Assembly: GCF_030704685.1 (NCBI RefSeq)
Contig: NZ_JAUZDX010000018.1
Coordinates: forward strand, 88,362-152,361
Direction: 5' to 3'
DNA from: Acidovorax sp. A1169
GTDB taxonomy: Bacteria > Pseudomonadota > Gammaproteobacteria > Burkholderiales > Burkholderiaceae_C
Length of the DNA: 64,000 bases
Shown here: piece by piece, positions 53,978 through 62,993 of the stretch
How the letters are laid out: the number at the start of each line of letters is the position of its first letter
Position numbering within the stretch: position 1 is the stretch's first letter
The notes under the pieces: model-generated
The model's input: only the letters and a program-made list of their open reading frames with translations
Told to the model about the DNA's origin: nothing
Database searches by the model: none
Program-made: the position numbers and the translations under genes

Positions 53978-56581
53978 ATGAACATCAATTTCCGCAAGAA
54001 TCTCCCCGGCACTGCGCTGGATTATTTCGACGCCCGCGAGGCCGTCGATGCCCTGGAGCCCGGCGCCTGGGCGCGCCTGCCCTACACCTCGCGTGTGCAT
54101 GCCGAGAACCTGGTGCGCCGCTGCGACCCGGCCACGCTGGACGCATCGCTGCGCCAGCTGATCGAGCGCCGGCGCGACCTGGACTTTCCGTGGTTTCCGG
54201 CGCGCGTGGTGTGCCATGACATCCTGGGCCAGACGGCGCTGGTGGACCTGGCCGGCCTGCGCGATGCGATTGCCGAAAGGGGCGGCGACCCGGCCCAGGT
54301 GAACCCGGTGGTGCCCACCCAGCTCATCGTGGACCATTCGCTGGCCGTGGAATTTGGCGGGGACGACCCCGAGGCCTTTGCCAAGAACCGCGCCATCGAA
54401 GACCGGCGCAACGAGGACCGCTTTCACTTCATCGAGTGGACGAAGAAGGCGTTCAAGAACGTCGAGGTGATCCCACCGGGCAACGGCATCATGCACCAGA
54501 TCAACCTGGAGCGCATGTCGCCCGTGGTGCACACCCAGGGCGGCGTGGCCTACCCCGACACGCTGGTGGGCACCGACAGCCACACCCCGCACGTGGATGC
54601 GCTCGGCGTCATTGCCATCGGCGTGGGCGGGCTGGAGGCCGAGAGCGTGATGCTGGGCCGCGCCTCGTGGATGCGCCTGCCCGACATCATCGGAGTGGAA
54701 CTGAGCGGCCGGCCGCAGCCCGGCATCACCGCCACCGACACCGTGCTGGCCCTCACCGAGTTCCTGCGACAGCGCAAGGTGGTGGGCGCGTACCTGGAGT
54801 TCTTCGGCGCTGGTGCATCGGCGCTCACGCTGGGCGACCGCGCCACCATCTCCAACATGACGCCCGAGTTCGGCGCCACGGCGGCTATGTTCTATATCGA
54901 CGAGCAGACCATCGCCTACCTGCGCCTCACGGGCCGCGAAGCCGAGCAGGTGCGGCTGGTTGAAACCTACGCCAGGGAAACCGGCCTGTGGGCCGATGCC
55001 CTGGCCACTGCCGAGTACGAGCGCGTGCTCTCGTTCGACCTGTCCAGCGTGGTGCGCAACATGGCCGGCCCCTCCAACCCGCACAAGCGCCTGCCCACCA
55101 GCGAGCTGGCAGCACGCGGCATTGCCGCGCCGTGGACAAAAACGCCTGGGCAGATGCCCGACGGCGCGGTCATCATCGCCGCCATTACCAGCTGCACCAA
55201 CACCAGCAACCCGCGCAACGTGATCGCCGCCGGCCTGCTGGCGCGCAATGCCAATGCCCGAGGCCTGGTGCGCAAGCCCTGGGTCAAGTCGTCCCTCGCG
55301 CCTGGCTCCAAGGCCGTGCAGCTGTACCTGGAAGACGCCGGGCTGCTGGCCGAGTTGGAGCAGCTCGGCTTCGGCATCGTGGGCTTTGCCTGCACCACCT
55401 GCAACGGCATGTCGGGCGCGCTGGCCCCGGCCATCCAGCAGGAGATCATCGAGCGCGACGTGTACGCCACGGCCGTGCTCTCGGGCAACCGCAATTTCGA
55501 CGGGCGCATCCACCCCTATGCGAAACAGGCCTTCCTCGCACCGCCGCCGCTGGTGGTGGCCTATGCGATCGCGGGCACGGTGCGCTTCGACATCGAAAAG
55601 GACGTGCTGGGCACGGACGCCGAAGGCCGCCCCGTGACGCTCCAGGACATCTGGCCCAGCGATGAGGAGATCGATGCCGTCGTGGCCCGAAGCGTCAAGC
55701 CCGAGCATTTCCACCGCGTGTACGAGCCCATGTTCCGGCTGCAGGCGGACAGCGGCGAAACCGTGAACCCGCTGTACGACTGGCGCCCACAGAGCACCTA
55801 CATCCGCCGCCCACCCTACTGGGAAGGCGCGCTGGCCGGCGAGCGCACCCTCACCGGACTGCGCCCGCTGGCCATGCTGCCCGACAACATCACGACTGAC
55901 CACCTCTCGCCCTCCAACGCCATCCTGATGGACAGCGCGGCCGGCGAATACCTGCACCGCATGGGCCTGCCCGAGGAGGATTTCAACTCCTACGCCACGC
56001 ACCGCGGCGACCACCTCACAGCCCAGCGCGCGACCTTTGCCAACCCGCAGCTGATCAACGAGATGGCCGTGGTGGATGGCCGGGTGAAGAAGGGATCCTT
56101 CACCCGCATCGAGCCCGAAGGCCTGGTGGTGCGCATGTGGGAGGGCATCGAGACCTACATGCAGCGAGGTCAGCCGCTGATCATCATCGCCGGGGCCGAC
56201 TACGGCCAGGGCTCGTCGCGCGACTGGGCGGCCAAGGGCGTGCGCCTGGCGGGGGTAGAGGCGATCGCGGCCGAGGGTTTCGAGCGCATCCACCGCACCA
56301 ACCTGATCGGCATGGGCGTGCTGCCGCTGGAGTTCAAGCCCGGCACCAGCCGCCTGACCCTGGGCCTCGATGGCACGGAGACGTACGATGTGGTGGGCGA
56401 ACGCCGCCCGCGCGCCAACCTCGTGCTGGTGGTCCACCGCAAGGGCGGCGAGCGTATCGATGTGCCGATGACCTGCCGCCTGGACACCGCCGAGGAAGTC
56501 TCGATCTACGAGGCCGGCGGCGTGCTACAGCGCTTCGCGCAAGACTTTCTTGCTTCCACCTCCCTGCCACCGGTTGACTGA
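53978..56581 (+). CDS. acnD: Fe/S-dependent 2-methylisocitrate dehydratase
   Basis: 867 residues of the aconitase superfamily. Dehydrates 2-methylcitrate to trans-2-methylaconitate, which then needs PrpF. The three cluster cysteines are in 'AITSCTNTSNPRN' (one) and 'CTTCNGMSG' (two); the swivel-domain 'GADYGQGSSRDWAAKG' closes the active site. The start is at the ATG 53978. Being followed two bases later by prpF is the mark of the AcnD/PrpF type of methylcitrate cycle rather than the PrpD type. Confidence 0.95.
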   Translation: MNINFRKNLPGTALDYFDAREAVDALEPGAWARLPYTSRVHAENLVRRCDPATLDASLRQLIERRRDLDFPWFPARVVCHDILGQTALVDLAGLRDAIAERGGDPAQVNPVVPTQLIVDHSLAVEFGGDDPEAFAKNRAIEDRRNEDRFHFIEWTKKAFKNVEVIPPGNGIMHQINLERMSPVVHTQGGVAYPDTLVGTDSHTPHVDALGVIAIGVGGLEAESVMLGRASWMRLPDIIGVELSGRPQPGITATDTVLALTEFLRQRKVVGAYLEFFGAGASALTLGDRATISNMTPEFGATAAMFYIDEQTIAYLRLTGREAEQVRLVETYARETGLWADALATAEYERVLSFDLSSVVRNMAGPSNPHKRLPTSELAARGIAAPWTKTPGQMPDGAVIIAAITSCTNTSNPRNVIAAGLLARNANARGLVRKPWVKSSLAPGSKAVQLYLEDAGLLAELEQLGFGIVGFACTTCNGMSGALAPAIQQEIIERDVYATAVLSGNRNFDGRIHPYAKQAFLAPPPLVVAYAIAGTVRFDIEKDVLGTDAEGRPVTLQDIWPSDEEIDAVVARSVKPEHFHRVYEPMFRLQADSGETVNPLYDWRPQSTYIRRPPYWEGALAGERTLTGLRPLAMLPDNITTDHLSPSNAILMDSAAGEYLHRMGLPEEDFNSYATHRGDHLTAQRATFANPQLINEMAVVDGRVKKGSFTRIEPEGLVVRMWEGIETYMQRGQPLIIIAGADYGQGSSRDWAAKGVRLAGVEAIAAEGFERIHRTNLIGMGVLPLEFKPGTSRLTLGLDGTETYDVVGERRPRANLVLVVHRKGGERIDVPMTCRLDTAEEVSIYEAGGVLQRFAQDFLASTSLPPVD

Positions 56582-56582
56582 C

Positions 56583-57776
56583 ATGCCCCACCCACCCCAG
56601 ACCAAGATCCCCGCCACCTACATGCGCGGCGGCACCAGCAAGGGCGTGTTCTTTCGCCTGCAGGACCTGCCTGCCGCAGCCCAGGCACCGGGCACCGCGC
56701 GCGACGCCCTGCTGCTGCGCGTGGCCGGCAGCCCCGACCCGTATGGCAAGCAGACCGACGGCATGGGCGGCGCCACGTCGAGCACCAGCAAAGTGGTGAT
56801 CCTCGCGCCCAGTACGCGGCCCGGCCACGACGTGGATTACCTGTTCGGCCAGGTGTCCATCGACGCGGCCTTCGTCGACTGGAGCGGCAACTGCGGCAAC
56901 CTGTCGGCTGCCGTGGGGCCATTCGCCATCGCCAACGGGCTGGTGGATTCCGCCCGCGTGCCGCACGATGGCATCGCCACGGTGCGCATCTGGCAGGCCA
57001 ACATCGGCAAGACCATCATCGCGCAGGTGCCTATCACCGGCGGGGCCGTGCAGGAGACCGGCGATTTCGAGCTCGATGGCGTGGCCTTTCCCGCAGCCGA
57101 GGTGCAGCTCGAATTCATGGACCCGGCGGCCGACGAGGACGGTGCCGGCGGCGCCATGTTCCCCACCGGCAACGTCGTGGACGAGCTCGCCGTGCCGGGC
57201 GTGGGGACGCTGCGCGCCACCCTGATCAACGCCGGCATCCCCACCATCTTCGTCAATGCCGCCGACATTGGCTGCACCGGCACCGAGCTGCAGGATGCGA
57301 TCAACGGCGACCCCGCCGCGCTCGCGCGCTTCGAGGCCATCCGCGCCCATGGCGCCGTGCGCATGGGGCTTATCGCTCAGATAGAGGATGCCGCCCGGCG
57401 CCAGCACACGCCCAAGGTGGCCTTCGTCGCGCCGCCGGCCGGCTACACCGCATCGAGCGGCAAGGCCGTGGCCGCCGCCGATGTGGACCTGCTGGTGCGC
57501 GCCCTGTCCATGGGCAAACTGCACCACGCCATGATGGGCACGGCTGCCGTGGCCATCGCCACCGCCGCCGCCATCCCGGGCACGTTGGTGAATCGGGCCG
57601 CCGGTGGCGGGCCGCGCAGCGCCGTGCGCTTTGGCCACCCCTCGGGCACGCTGCGCGTGGGCGCCGAAGCCACCCGGCAATCCAACGGCGAATGGACGGT
57701 GACCAAGGCCCAAATGGGCCGCAGCGCCCGCGTGCTCATGAGCGGCTGGGTGCATGTGCCCGGCGACGCCTTCTGA
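56583..57776 (+). CDS. prpF: 2-methylaconitate cis-trans isomerase
   Basis: 397 residues of the diaminopimelate-epimerase-like fold. Converts trans-2-methylaconitate to the cis form so that aconitase can hydrate it. Conserved blocks: 'MRGGTSKGVFFR' near the N-terminus, 'DWSGNCGNLSAAVG' (catalytic Cys region) and 'GCTGTELQDAIN'. Its ATG is one base past the acnD stop, so the pair is translationally coupled. Confidence 0.94.
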   Translation: MPHPPQTKIPATYMRGGTSKGVFFRLQDLPAAAQAPGTARDALLLRVAGSPDPYGKQTDGMGGATSSTSKVVILAPSTRPGHDVDYLFGQVSIDAAFVDWSGNCGNLSAAVGPFAIANGLVDSARVPHDGIATVRIWQANIGKTIIAQVPITGGAVQETGDFELDGVAFPAAEVQLEFMDPAADEDGAGGAMFPTGNVVDELAVPGVGTLRATLINAGIPTIFVNAADIGCTGTELQDAINGDPAALARFEAIRAHGAVRMGLIAQIEDAARRQHTPKVAFVAPPAGYTASSGKAVAAADVDLLVRALSMGKLHHAMMGTAAVAIATAAAIPGTLVNRAAGGGPRSAVRFGHPSGTLRVGAEATRQSNGEWTVTKAQMGRSARVLMSGWVHVPGDAF

Positions 57777-57826
57777 CCCCCTGCCCCAAAAAGCCCTGTT
57801 CAAGATCTTTCGTTCATTCATCCACC

Positions 57827-58690
57827 ATGTCCACCCGCAAGACCCTCAAAGCCCTGGCCGAATCCCGGCGTGGCATCCTCGTTCCCGGCGCCTTCAACGC
57901 CCTGTCGGCCCGCGTGGTCGCCGACCTGGGCTTCGAAGCCCTCTACGTCACCGGCGCCGGGGTGACGAATATGTGGTTCGGCCTGCCGGACCAGGCCTTC
58001 ATGGGCCTGACCGACATCGCCGACCACACGACGCGCATCCGCGACGCGGTGGAGCTGCCGCTGATCGTGGACGCTGACACCGGCTTCGGCAACGCGCTCA
58101 ACACCTACCACGCGGTACGCACGCTGGAGCGTGCGGGCGCCGACTGCATCCAGCTCGAAGACCAGGTCAGCCCCAAGCGCTGCGGGCATTTCAACGGCAA
58201 GGAGGTGATCAGTACCGACGAGATGCTGGGCAAGATCAAGGCGGCCGTGGATGCCCGCCGCGACCCCGACACCCTCATCCTGGCCCGCACCGACGCCTGC
58301 GCCACCCAGGGCTTCGAAGCCGCCGTGGAGCGTGCCCAGCGCTTCGGCGAGGCAGGCGCCGACATCCTGTTCGTGGAGGCCGTGACCAAGGCCGAGGAGA
58401 TACGCGCCCTTCCCCGGCGCCTGGCCGACAGGCCCCAGCTCATGAACATGGTGATCGGCGGCAAGACGCCCATCTTCAGCGCTGACGAGTTGGCCGACCT
58501 GGGCTATGGCATCGTGCTGTATGCCAACGCCGCGCTGCAAGGTGCGGTGGCGGGTATGCAGAAGGCGCTGACGGTGCTGCGCGACACGAAACGCATCGAC
58601 GAGGACCCGGCCCTGGTGGCGCCGTTTGCAGAGCGGCAGCGGCTGGTGAAGAAGAGCGAGTGGGATGCGCTGGAGCAGAAGTACCGGTGA
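57827..58690 (+). CDS. prpB: Lyase of the 2-methylisocitrate lyase family, closing the cycle
   Basis: 287 residues. The isocitrate-lyase-superfamily motif KRCGH is present in 'QVSPKRCGHFNGKEV', with the metal site 'IVDADTGFGN' and 'LARTDACATQGFE'. Splits 2-methylisocitrate to pyruvate and succinate if it is PrpB. The residues after KRCGH (FNGKEVI) are unlike the classic PrpB (HRPNKxIV) and more like 2,3-dimethylmalate lyase or carboxyphosphonoenolpyruvate enzymes. Operon position 50 bases after prpF favours PrpB. I keep the symbol with caution. Confidence 0.75.
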   Translation: MSTRKTLKALAESRRGILVPGAFNALSARVVADLGFEALYVTGAGVTNMWFGLPDQAFMGLTDIADHTTRIRDAVELPLIVDADTGFGNALNTYHAVRTLERAGADCIQLEDQVSPKRCGHFNGKEVISTDEMLGKIKAAVDARRDPDTLILARTDACATQGFEAAVERAQRFGEAGADILFVEAVTKAEEIRALPRRLADRPQLMNMVIGGKTPIFSADELADLGYGIVLYANAALQGAVAGMQKALTVLRDTKRIDEDPALVAPFAERQRLVKKSEWDALEQKYR

Positions 58691-58744
58691 GCACAATGGC
58701 GCCCAGGCTGGAGCAATCCAGCCCGAACGCGCCGGGCAGGCCCA

Positions 58745-59155
58745 TCAGGCTGCGGAAGGCGCCTGCACCACCAGCATGTTCGCATCCCGAGCCAACAGCC
58801 AGCGCCCCTGCTCCTTGCGGAACACGCTGAGCACAGGCCCCGCACGCACGATGGGGAGCGCACCGCCGCCGGGCGGCGTGATGGTCACCTTGAGGTGCGA
58901 CCGGGCGAAGGCCCAGCCACCGGCCACCTGCACTTCCTGGATCTCGCTCGTACCATCGATCCTGGGGCTGGTATCGCCGGCCTGCAGTTTGGCAGCCGCC
59001 TGGAAGTCGGCCCGGGACATGGGCGGCCTGCCGGGCAGGAGGAAGACCACGTCGTCGGTCATCAGGCCCATCACGGCCTCCACGTCGCCGGCACGGGTCG
59101 CCACCATCCAGGTCTCGATCAGTGCCCGGATCTGCGCTTCATCTTCAGAGTACAT
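58745..59155 (-). CDS. NTF2-like (YybH/SgcJ-type) small protein
   Basis: 136 residues, one SnoaL/NTF2-like cone fold: 'ALIETWMVATRAGDVEAVMG' then 'MTDDVVFLLPGRPPMSR' and 'VKV/LKVTITPPGG' strands. Proteins of this type bind small hydrophobic ligands or act as isomerases; no catalytic residue pattern allows a choice. Start at the ATG 59155. It lies after the prp operon on the opposite strand and 38 bases after a GNAT gene. Confidence 0.8.
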   Translation of the reverse strand: MYSEDEAQIRALIETWMVATRAGDVEAVMGLMTDDVVFLLPGRPPMSRADFQAAAKLQAGDTSPRIDGTSEIQEVQVAGGWAFARSHLKVTITPPGGGALPIVRAGPVLSVFRKEQGRWLLARDANMLVVQAPSAA

Positions 59156-59193
59156 GGACGCTCCAGCAAGGTGCCTGTGGGGCAAAACGCCCG

Positions 59194-59694
59194 CTACGCG
59201 TCGTCTCGCAGCAGTGCCATGGCCAGGCTGTCATGGTAGTCCCCATCCACGCGCACCGAACGGCGGCGGACGCCCTCGAGCTCGAAGCCCAGGCGTTCGT
59301 ACAGGGCCTTGGCATTGGCGTTGTCGGCACGCACGCTCAGCTCGATGCGCGTCAGCCCCCGGGCCCAGGCGCCGTCGATGGCGGCGCGCATCAGTTGCGC
59401 CCCAATGCCCCGGTGCCGCGCAGCGGGAATGAGCCCTATGCCCAGCGTACCGACATGCGCCCGCGTCTGCCCCATGCCGGGCAGGACGTCGCACCAACCC
59501 ACGACCTGGCCATCAGCCACGGCCACCACCTGGCACTGGTCGTTGGCGATGATGTGCTCGTAAAAGGCGCGCGAGGACTCCCAGGGCGGAGCCTCGGTGA
59601 AGGCTAGGAAGCGCTTCTCGCGCGCGACCGTGTCGAGGGCGCGCCACAGGCCCTCGAAATGCGCTGGCGCCACCGGTTCGATGGACAGGTTCAT
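59194..59694 (-). CDS. GNAT-family N-acetyltransferase
   Basis: 166 residues. The acetyl-CoA-binding motif A is 'LIPAARHRGIGAQLMRAAID' (about residues 87-106), followed by 'IELSVRADNANAKALYERLG', the standard motif B. Substrate unknown; the group includes RimI- and Pat-like protein acetylases and small-molecule acetylases. Cotranscription with the NTF2-like gene downstream is likely (38-base gap). Confidence 0.87.
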   Translation of the reverse strand: MNLSIEPVAPAHFEGLWRALDTVAREKRFLAFTEAPPWESSRAFYEHIIANDQCQVVAVADGQVVGWCDVLPGMGQTRAHVGTLGIGLIPAARHRGIGAQLMRAAIDGAWARGLTRIELSVRADNANAKALYERLGFELEGVRRRSVRVDGDYHDSLAMALLRDDA

Positions 59695-59743
59695 CCCACA
59701 GATCTCCGTTCAGCCGGGGCCCACGCCCTGGACCGAAGCCAGT

Positions 59744-60217
59744 CTACAGCGCTGCGGAGAACACCCATCCAGCGCGTGGGTCGGCAGGCTGCGCGGCAGC
59801 GCCTGCCGCATCCGCCCGGTGCTTGTCCATGATGCGGTGCAGGTTGCCTTCGATCCAGTCCACCAGCCCTTCGACCTGTCGCGCCACCTCGGTGCCCATG
59901 GGCGTCAGGCTGTATTCGACATGGGGCGGCACCACCGGGTGCGACACGCGCAGCACAAAGCCATCGTGCTCCAGCCACTGCAGGGTCTGAGCGAGCATCT
60001 TCTCGCTCACGCCGCCCACCTTGCGGCGCAGATCGCTGAAGCGGTGTGTGCCGGCCAACAAGGCCACCAGTACCAGCACGCCCCAGCGGCTGGTCACGTG
60101 CTGCAGAACCGCGCGCGACGGGCAATCGGGCGCGAACAGCTGGCCGCGCTGCAGCCGCTCGGCAATTCCGTCCGGTGATGCCGCCTCGGCGGGGGTCGGT
60201 GAAGGGACTGAAGGCAT
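59744..60217 (-). CDS. HxlR-family regulator, YtfH-like
   Basis: 157 residues. Winged HTH of the HxlR type: 'HVTSRWGVLVLVALLAGTHR', 'FSDLRRKVGGVSEKMLAQTL' and 'EHDGFVLRVSHPVVPPHVEY'. A Cys is present before the domain ('FAPDCPSRAV'), which in redox-sensing members such as QorR/YtfH acts as switch. Divergent from the quinone reductase gene, 89 bases between starts, the same pairing as ytfH/ytfG in E. coli. Start at 60217; an upstream in-frame ATG is unlikely. Confidence 0.88.
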   Translation of the reverse strand: MPSVPSPTPAEAASPDGIAERLQRGQLFAPDCPSRAVLQHVTSRWGVLVLVALLAGTHRFSDLRRKVGGVSEKMLAQTLQWLEHDGFVLRVSHPVVPPHVEYSLTPMGTEVARQVEGLVDWIEGNLHRIMDKHRADAAGAAAQPADPRAGWVFSAAL

Positions 60218-60221
60218 GGGA

Positions 60222-60257
60222 TACTTACCTTTATGTACGTACTTACTAAAAGTTAGT
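60222..60257. promoter_or_regulatory. Probable HxlR operator sequences
   Basis: TACTTAC occurs twice (60222-60228 and 60240-60246), GTACGTAC is a palindrome (60235-60242), and ACTAA-AAG-TTAGT is a second (60245-60257). They lie immediately upstream of the HxlR start and within the shared promoter region. The exact site bound cannot be decided by eye. Confidence 0.5.
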
Positions 60258-60306
60258 TTCACCACTATTCTGCCTTCTCTGTCTTTTTCAACCAAGGTTT
60301 TTCACC

Positions 60307-61161
60307 ATGATCGCCATCACCGGAGCCACCGGCCAGCTCGGCCGCCTCGTCATCCAGTCCCTGCTCAAGACCATCCCCGCCGCGCAGATCGTCGCGGCGG
60401 TGCGCAGCCCCGAAAAAGCCCAGGACCTCGCTGCCCTGGGCGTTCAGGTGCGCAAGGCCGACTACGGGCAGCCCGACACGCTGGATGCAGCCCTCCAGGG
60501 AGTGGACAAGCTGCTGCTGATCTCATCGAGCGAAGTGGGCCAGCGCACGGCGCAGCACAAGGCGGTGATCGACGCGGCAAAGCGTGCGAACGTGCAGCTG
60601 CTGGCCTACACCAGCGTGCTGCGTGCCAACAGCTCCCTGCTGGGCCTGGCCGCCGAGCATGTGGAGACCGAAGCCTTGCTGCGCGCCTCGGGCCTGCCGG
60701 TGGTGCTGTTGCGCAATGGCTGGTACACCGAAAACTACACGGCCAGCGTGCCGGCCGCCCTGGCCCATGGCGCCGTGCTGGGCAGCGCGGGCAACGGCCG
60801 CATCGCCTCGGCGGCACGCGTGGACTATGCCGAAGCCGCAGCCGTGGTGCTAGCCACCGACGGCCAGGCCGGCCGCGTGTACGAGCTGGCGGGCGACAGT
60901 GCCTACACCCTGGCGGACCTGGCTGCAGAGATCGCACGCCAGTCGGGCAAGAGCGTGGTCTACAAGGACCTGCCCGAGGCCGACTACCAGGCGGCCCTGG
61001 TGCAGGTGGGCCTGCCGGCAGGCTTTGCCGCACTGCTCGCCGACTCGGATGCCGCAGCGGCCAAGGGTGCGCTGTTCGACGATGGCCACCAGCTGAGTCA
61101 GCTGATCGGCAGGGCCACGACGCCGCTGGCGACCACGGTGGCTGCGGCCTTGAAGGGCTGA
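60307..61161 (+). CDS. qorB: NAD(P)H:quinone oxidoreductase, YtfG/QorB type
   Basis: 284 residues. Reduces quinones with NAD(P)H, avoiding semiquinone toxicity. Rossmann motif 'ITGATGQLGRLVIQSLL' at residues 3-20, 'VAAVRSPEKA' and 'KADYGQPDTLDAAL' give the NADP-type pocket. 'LLRNGWYTENYTASVPAAL' is the family block typical of YtfG/QOR2. Regulated, probably, by the divergent HxlR protein. Confidence 0.9.
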   Translation: MIAITGATGQLGRLVIQSLLKTIPAAQIVAAVRSPEKAQDLAALGVQVRKADYGQPDTLDAALQGVDKLLLISSSEVGQRTAQHKAVIDAAKRANVQLLAYTSVLRANSSLLGLAAEHVETEALLRASGLPVVLLRNGWYTENYTASVPAALAHGAVLGSAGNGRIASAARVDYAEAAAVVLATDGQAGRVYELAGDSAYTLADLAAEIARQSGKSVVYKDLPEADYQAALVQVGLPAGFAALLADSDAAAAKGALFDDGHQLSQLIGRATTPLATTVAAALKG

Positions 61162-61203
61162 GATGGCAAGGAGTGAGGTGCCCGCAGGGGCCCTACTCCC
61201 ACA

Positions 61204-62352
61204 TCACAAGGCGGCATCGATCAGCTCGGCGATGCGCGTGTAACCCAGTCGCCTGGCGTGCTGCGCGGCGCCCAGGCCTTCGCGGTCCACCAGCGCCGGG
61301 TTGGCACCCAGGGCCAGGAGTTTCTGGACTGCGGTGGTTTGGCCGTTCATGGCGGCAAGCATAAGTGACGTTCTGCCAGCGCTGTCGCGCGCGTCGATGA
61401 GTGCCCCCTGGCGGATGAGGCTTTCCACCTGCAGCGCGTGGCCCGTGCGGGCCGCCTCCCGCAAGTCGTCGGGCAACGCGGCGCTGCCCCCGCTGTCGGC
61501 ACGGGGCGCGGCCACAGCCAGGCTGTTGTCCGCCGCGCTGCTGTCCTGACGCCTGAGTACCGCCTTAGGGACTGGCAGTGCCTGAACCGGTGCGGCGGAG
61601 CGGGCAGTTTCGGCTGCTGCCGCTGGGGGCGGTGGTACTGCCGCCCCGGCAGCCGGGGCATCCTGCACGGCGAAACGCTCGCGCATTTCACCGCGTGGAG
61701 CGGAGGGAGCGGAAGGCACCGCGGGAGCCGCAGATCCAGCCACCGACGAGCGGTCGGTCGCGAGAGGCGGCGATGCGGGGAAGCCCGACACCGCACCGGC
61801 CGCGCCCGCAGCCGTTGGTGATTCGGCCTCCTGGATGCCCGGTGCAGGTGCCGACTTGGCCAGTGGACCTGCCTGGCCCCGTGCTGGTGCAGCAGGCTTT
61901 TGCGCCATGGACCTGGCCGATGAACTGGCGTCATCGCGGGCACCGCCTTGCGGCACCGCCGGTGCGGCAGGGATTGCAGGGGCTGCCGAAGGCGCTTCTG
62001 CCGCCGGCGCAGGCGCAGGGGGTGCGGCAGCAGACGGCTGCGCGCGCGCAGGCGCTTCGGCACGCCGCTGACCGTAGGCAATCTCCTGCTCTTCGGGTGT
62101 CCCGCGCTGGAACTGCAGCAGCAGCAAGCCGGTCAGGCCCACCACGGCCACGGTGGCCAGGGCCGTGATCTTCCAGTGCGACTGGTTGGCGGCAACCGGG
62201 CTGGAGGCGGCGGGCGAGGTGGGCAACGGGGCTGCCGCCAGCATCTGCGCATGCGCACGCACGGCAGCGCGGACATGGGCACCGGGGCGGGCATCCTCCT
62301 GTTCGCTGGCTTCGCGGTACCGCTGGGTCAGCTCGTCGTCCCGCGCGCTCAT
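61204..62352 (-). CDS. Membrane ankyrin-repeat protein coupled to an ECF sigma factor
   Basis: 382 residues in three parts: a cytosolic N-terminus of about 58 residues with a helical 'ELTQRYREASEQEDARPG', a single membrane span (about 61-80, 'KITALATVAVVGLTGLLLLQ'), a long Ala/Pro/Ser-rich linker, and about three ankyrin repeats (295-382: 'DLREAARTGHALQVESLIRQ', 'TSLMLAAMNGQTTAVQKLLA'). The ATG overlaps the stop of the sigma gene (ATGA), so the pair is coupled as sigma and anti-sigma pairs usually are. No zinc anti-sigma motif is seen. Linker motifs SSARS, LAKSAPAP and RRQDSSAADNSL recur in the neighbouring secreted protein. Confidence 0.75.
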   Translation of the reverse strand: MSARDDELTQRYREASEQEDARPGAHVRAAVRAHAQMLAAAPLPTSPAASSPVAANQSHWKITALATVAVVGLTGLLLLQFQRGTPEEQEIAYGQRRAEAPARAQPSAAAPPAPAPAAEAPSAAPAIPAAPAVPQGGARDDASSSARSMAQKPAAPARGQAGPLAKSAPAPGIQEAESPTAAGAAGAVSGFPASPPLATDRSSVAGSAAPAVPSAPSAPRGEMRERFAVQDAPAAGAAVPPPPAAAAETARSAAPVQALPVPKAVLRRQDSSAADNSLAVAAPRADSGGSAALPDDLREAARTGHALQVESLIRQGALIDARDSAGRTSLMLAAMNGQTTAVQKLLALGANPALVDREGLGAAQHARRLGYTRIAELIDAAL

Positions 62353-62957
62353 GGTGCAAACTCCTGTAGCTGTTGGCGAAGGCTGGCCCGCGCATAGCGC
62401 AGGCGGCTCTTGGCGGTTTCAAAACTGACGCCAGTGGCCTGCGCAATCTCCTGTACACCGAGGTCACCTTCGGCCTGCAGAAGAAAGGCCTGCCGCTGCT
62501 CGAACGGCAGCTGCTCCACCGCCGCGATCAGCGCCGCCGCCTGCTCGCGCGACTGCAATTGCCGAACCGGGCCGAACCCAGAGTCTGCCGTCAGGGTGTT
62601 CACCAGGCTGCGCTCGTCATCGTCGCTCGCGTCCAGGCTGGCGTGGTGCTTGGCGGTGCGCAGATGGTCCACCAGCCGGTTGTGCGCCAGGGTGAACAAC
62701 CAGGTCCTGAATTTCGCCTTCACCTCGTAACTGCCGGCATTGCGCGCCACGGCAAACCAGACGTCCTGCAGCAGGTCGTCGGCCACCGCCTGGACCTTCA
62801 CGCTGCGAAACACAAACCGCCATACCGCCAGCTCGTGCCGGCTGTAGAGCGTGTCGAACGCGCCCAGCTCACCCCCGGCATAGCGCAGCATCAGCGTCTC
62901 GTCGGTGTCGTCGGGTGATGGGAGGGGCGGCACCTGTGCATTATGCGGGGCCCTCAT
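62349..62957 (-). CDS. ECF-family RNA polymerase sigma factor
   Basis: 202 residues. Region 2 is 'AFDTLYSRHELAVWRFVFRS' to 'DDLLQDVWFAVARNAGSYEV' with 'FRTWLFTLAHNRLVDHLR'; region 4 is 'AAVEQLPFEQRQAFLLQAEG' to 'EIAQATGVSFETAKSRLRYA'. Both are complete. No region 3, as in all ECF sigmas. The stop overlaps the start of the ankyrin protein by four bases, and a secreted protein lies 36 bases upstream, so the three form one unit. Confidence 0.92.
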   Translation of the reverse strand: MRAPHNAQVPPLPSPDDTDETLMLRYAGGELGAFDTLYSRHELAVWRFVFRSVKVQAVADDLLQDVWFAVARNAGSYEVKAKFRTWLFTLAHNRLVDHLRTAKHHASLDASDDDERSLVNTLTADSGFGPVRQLQSREQAAALIAAVEQLPFEQRQAFLLQAEGDLGVQEIAQATGVSFETAKSRLRYARASLRQQLQEFAP

Positions 62958-62993
62958 CCACCGGCGAAGTCTGCAAGACTCCGCCAGCGTCCA

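Noticed and set aside
53906..56437. 843-codon minus-strand frame opposite acnD
   Set aside because: Antisense to a complete aconitase-family protein with its cluster cysteines.
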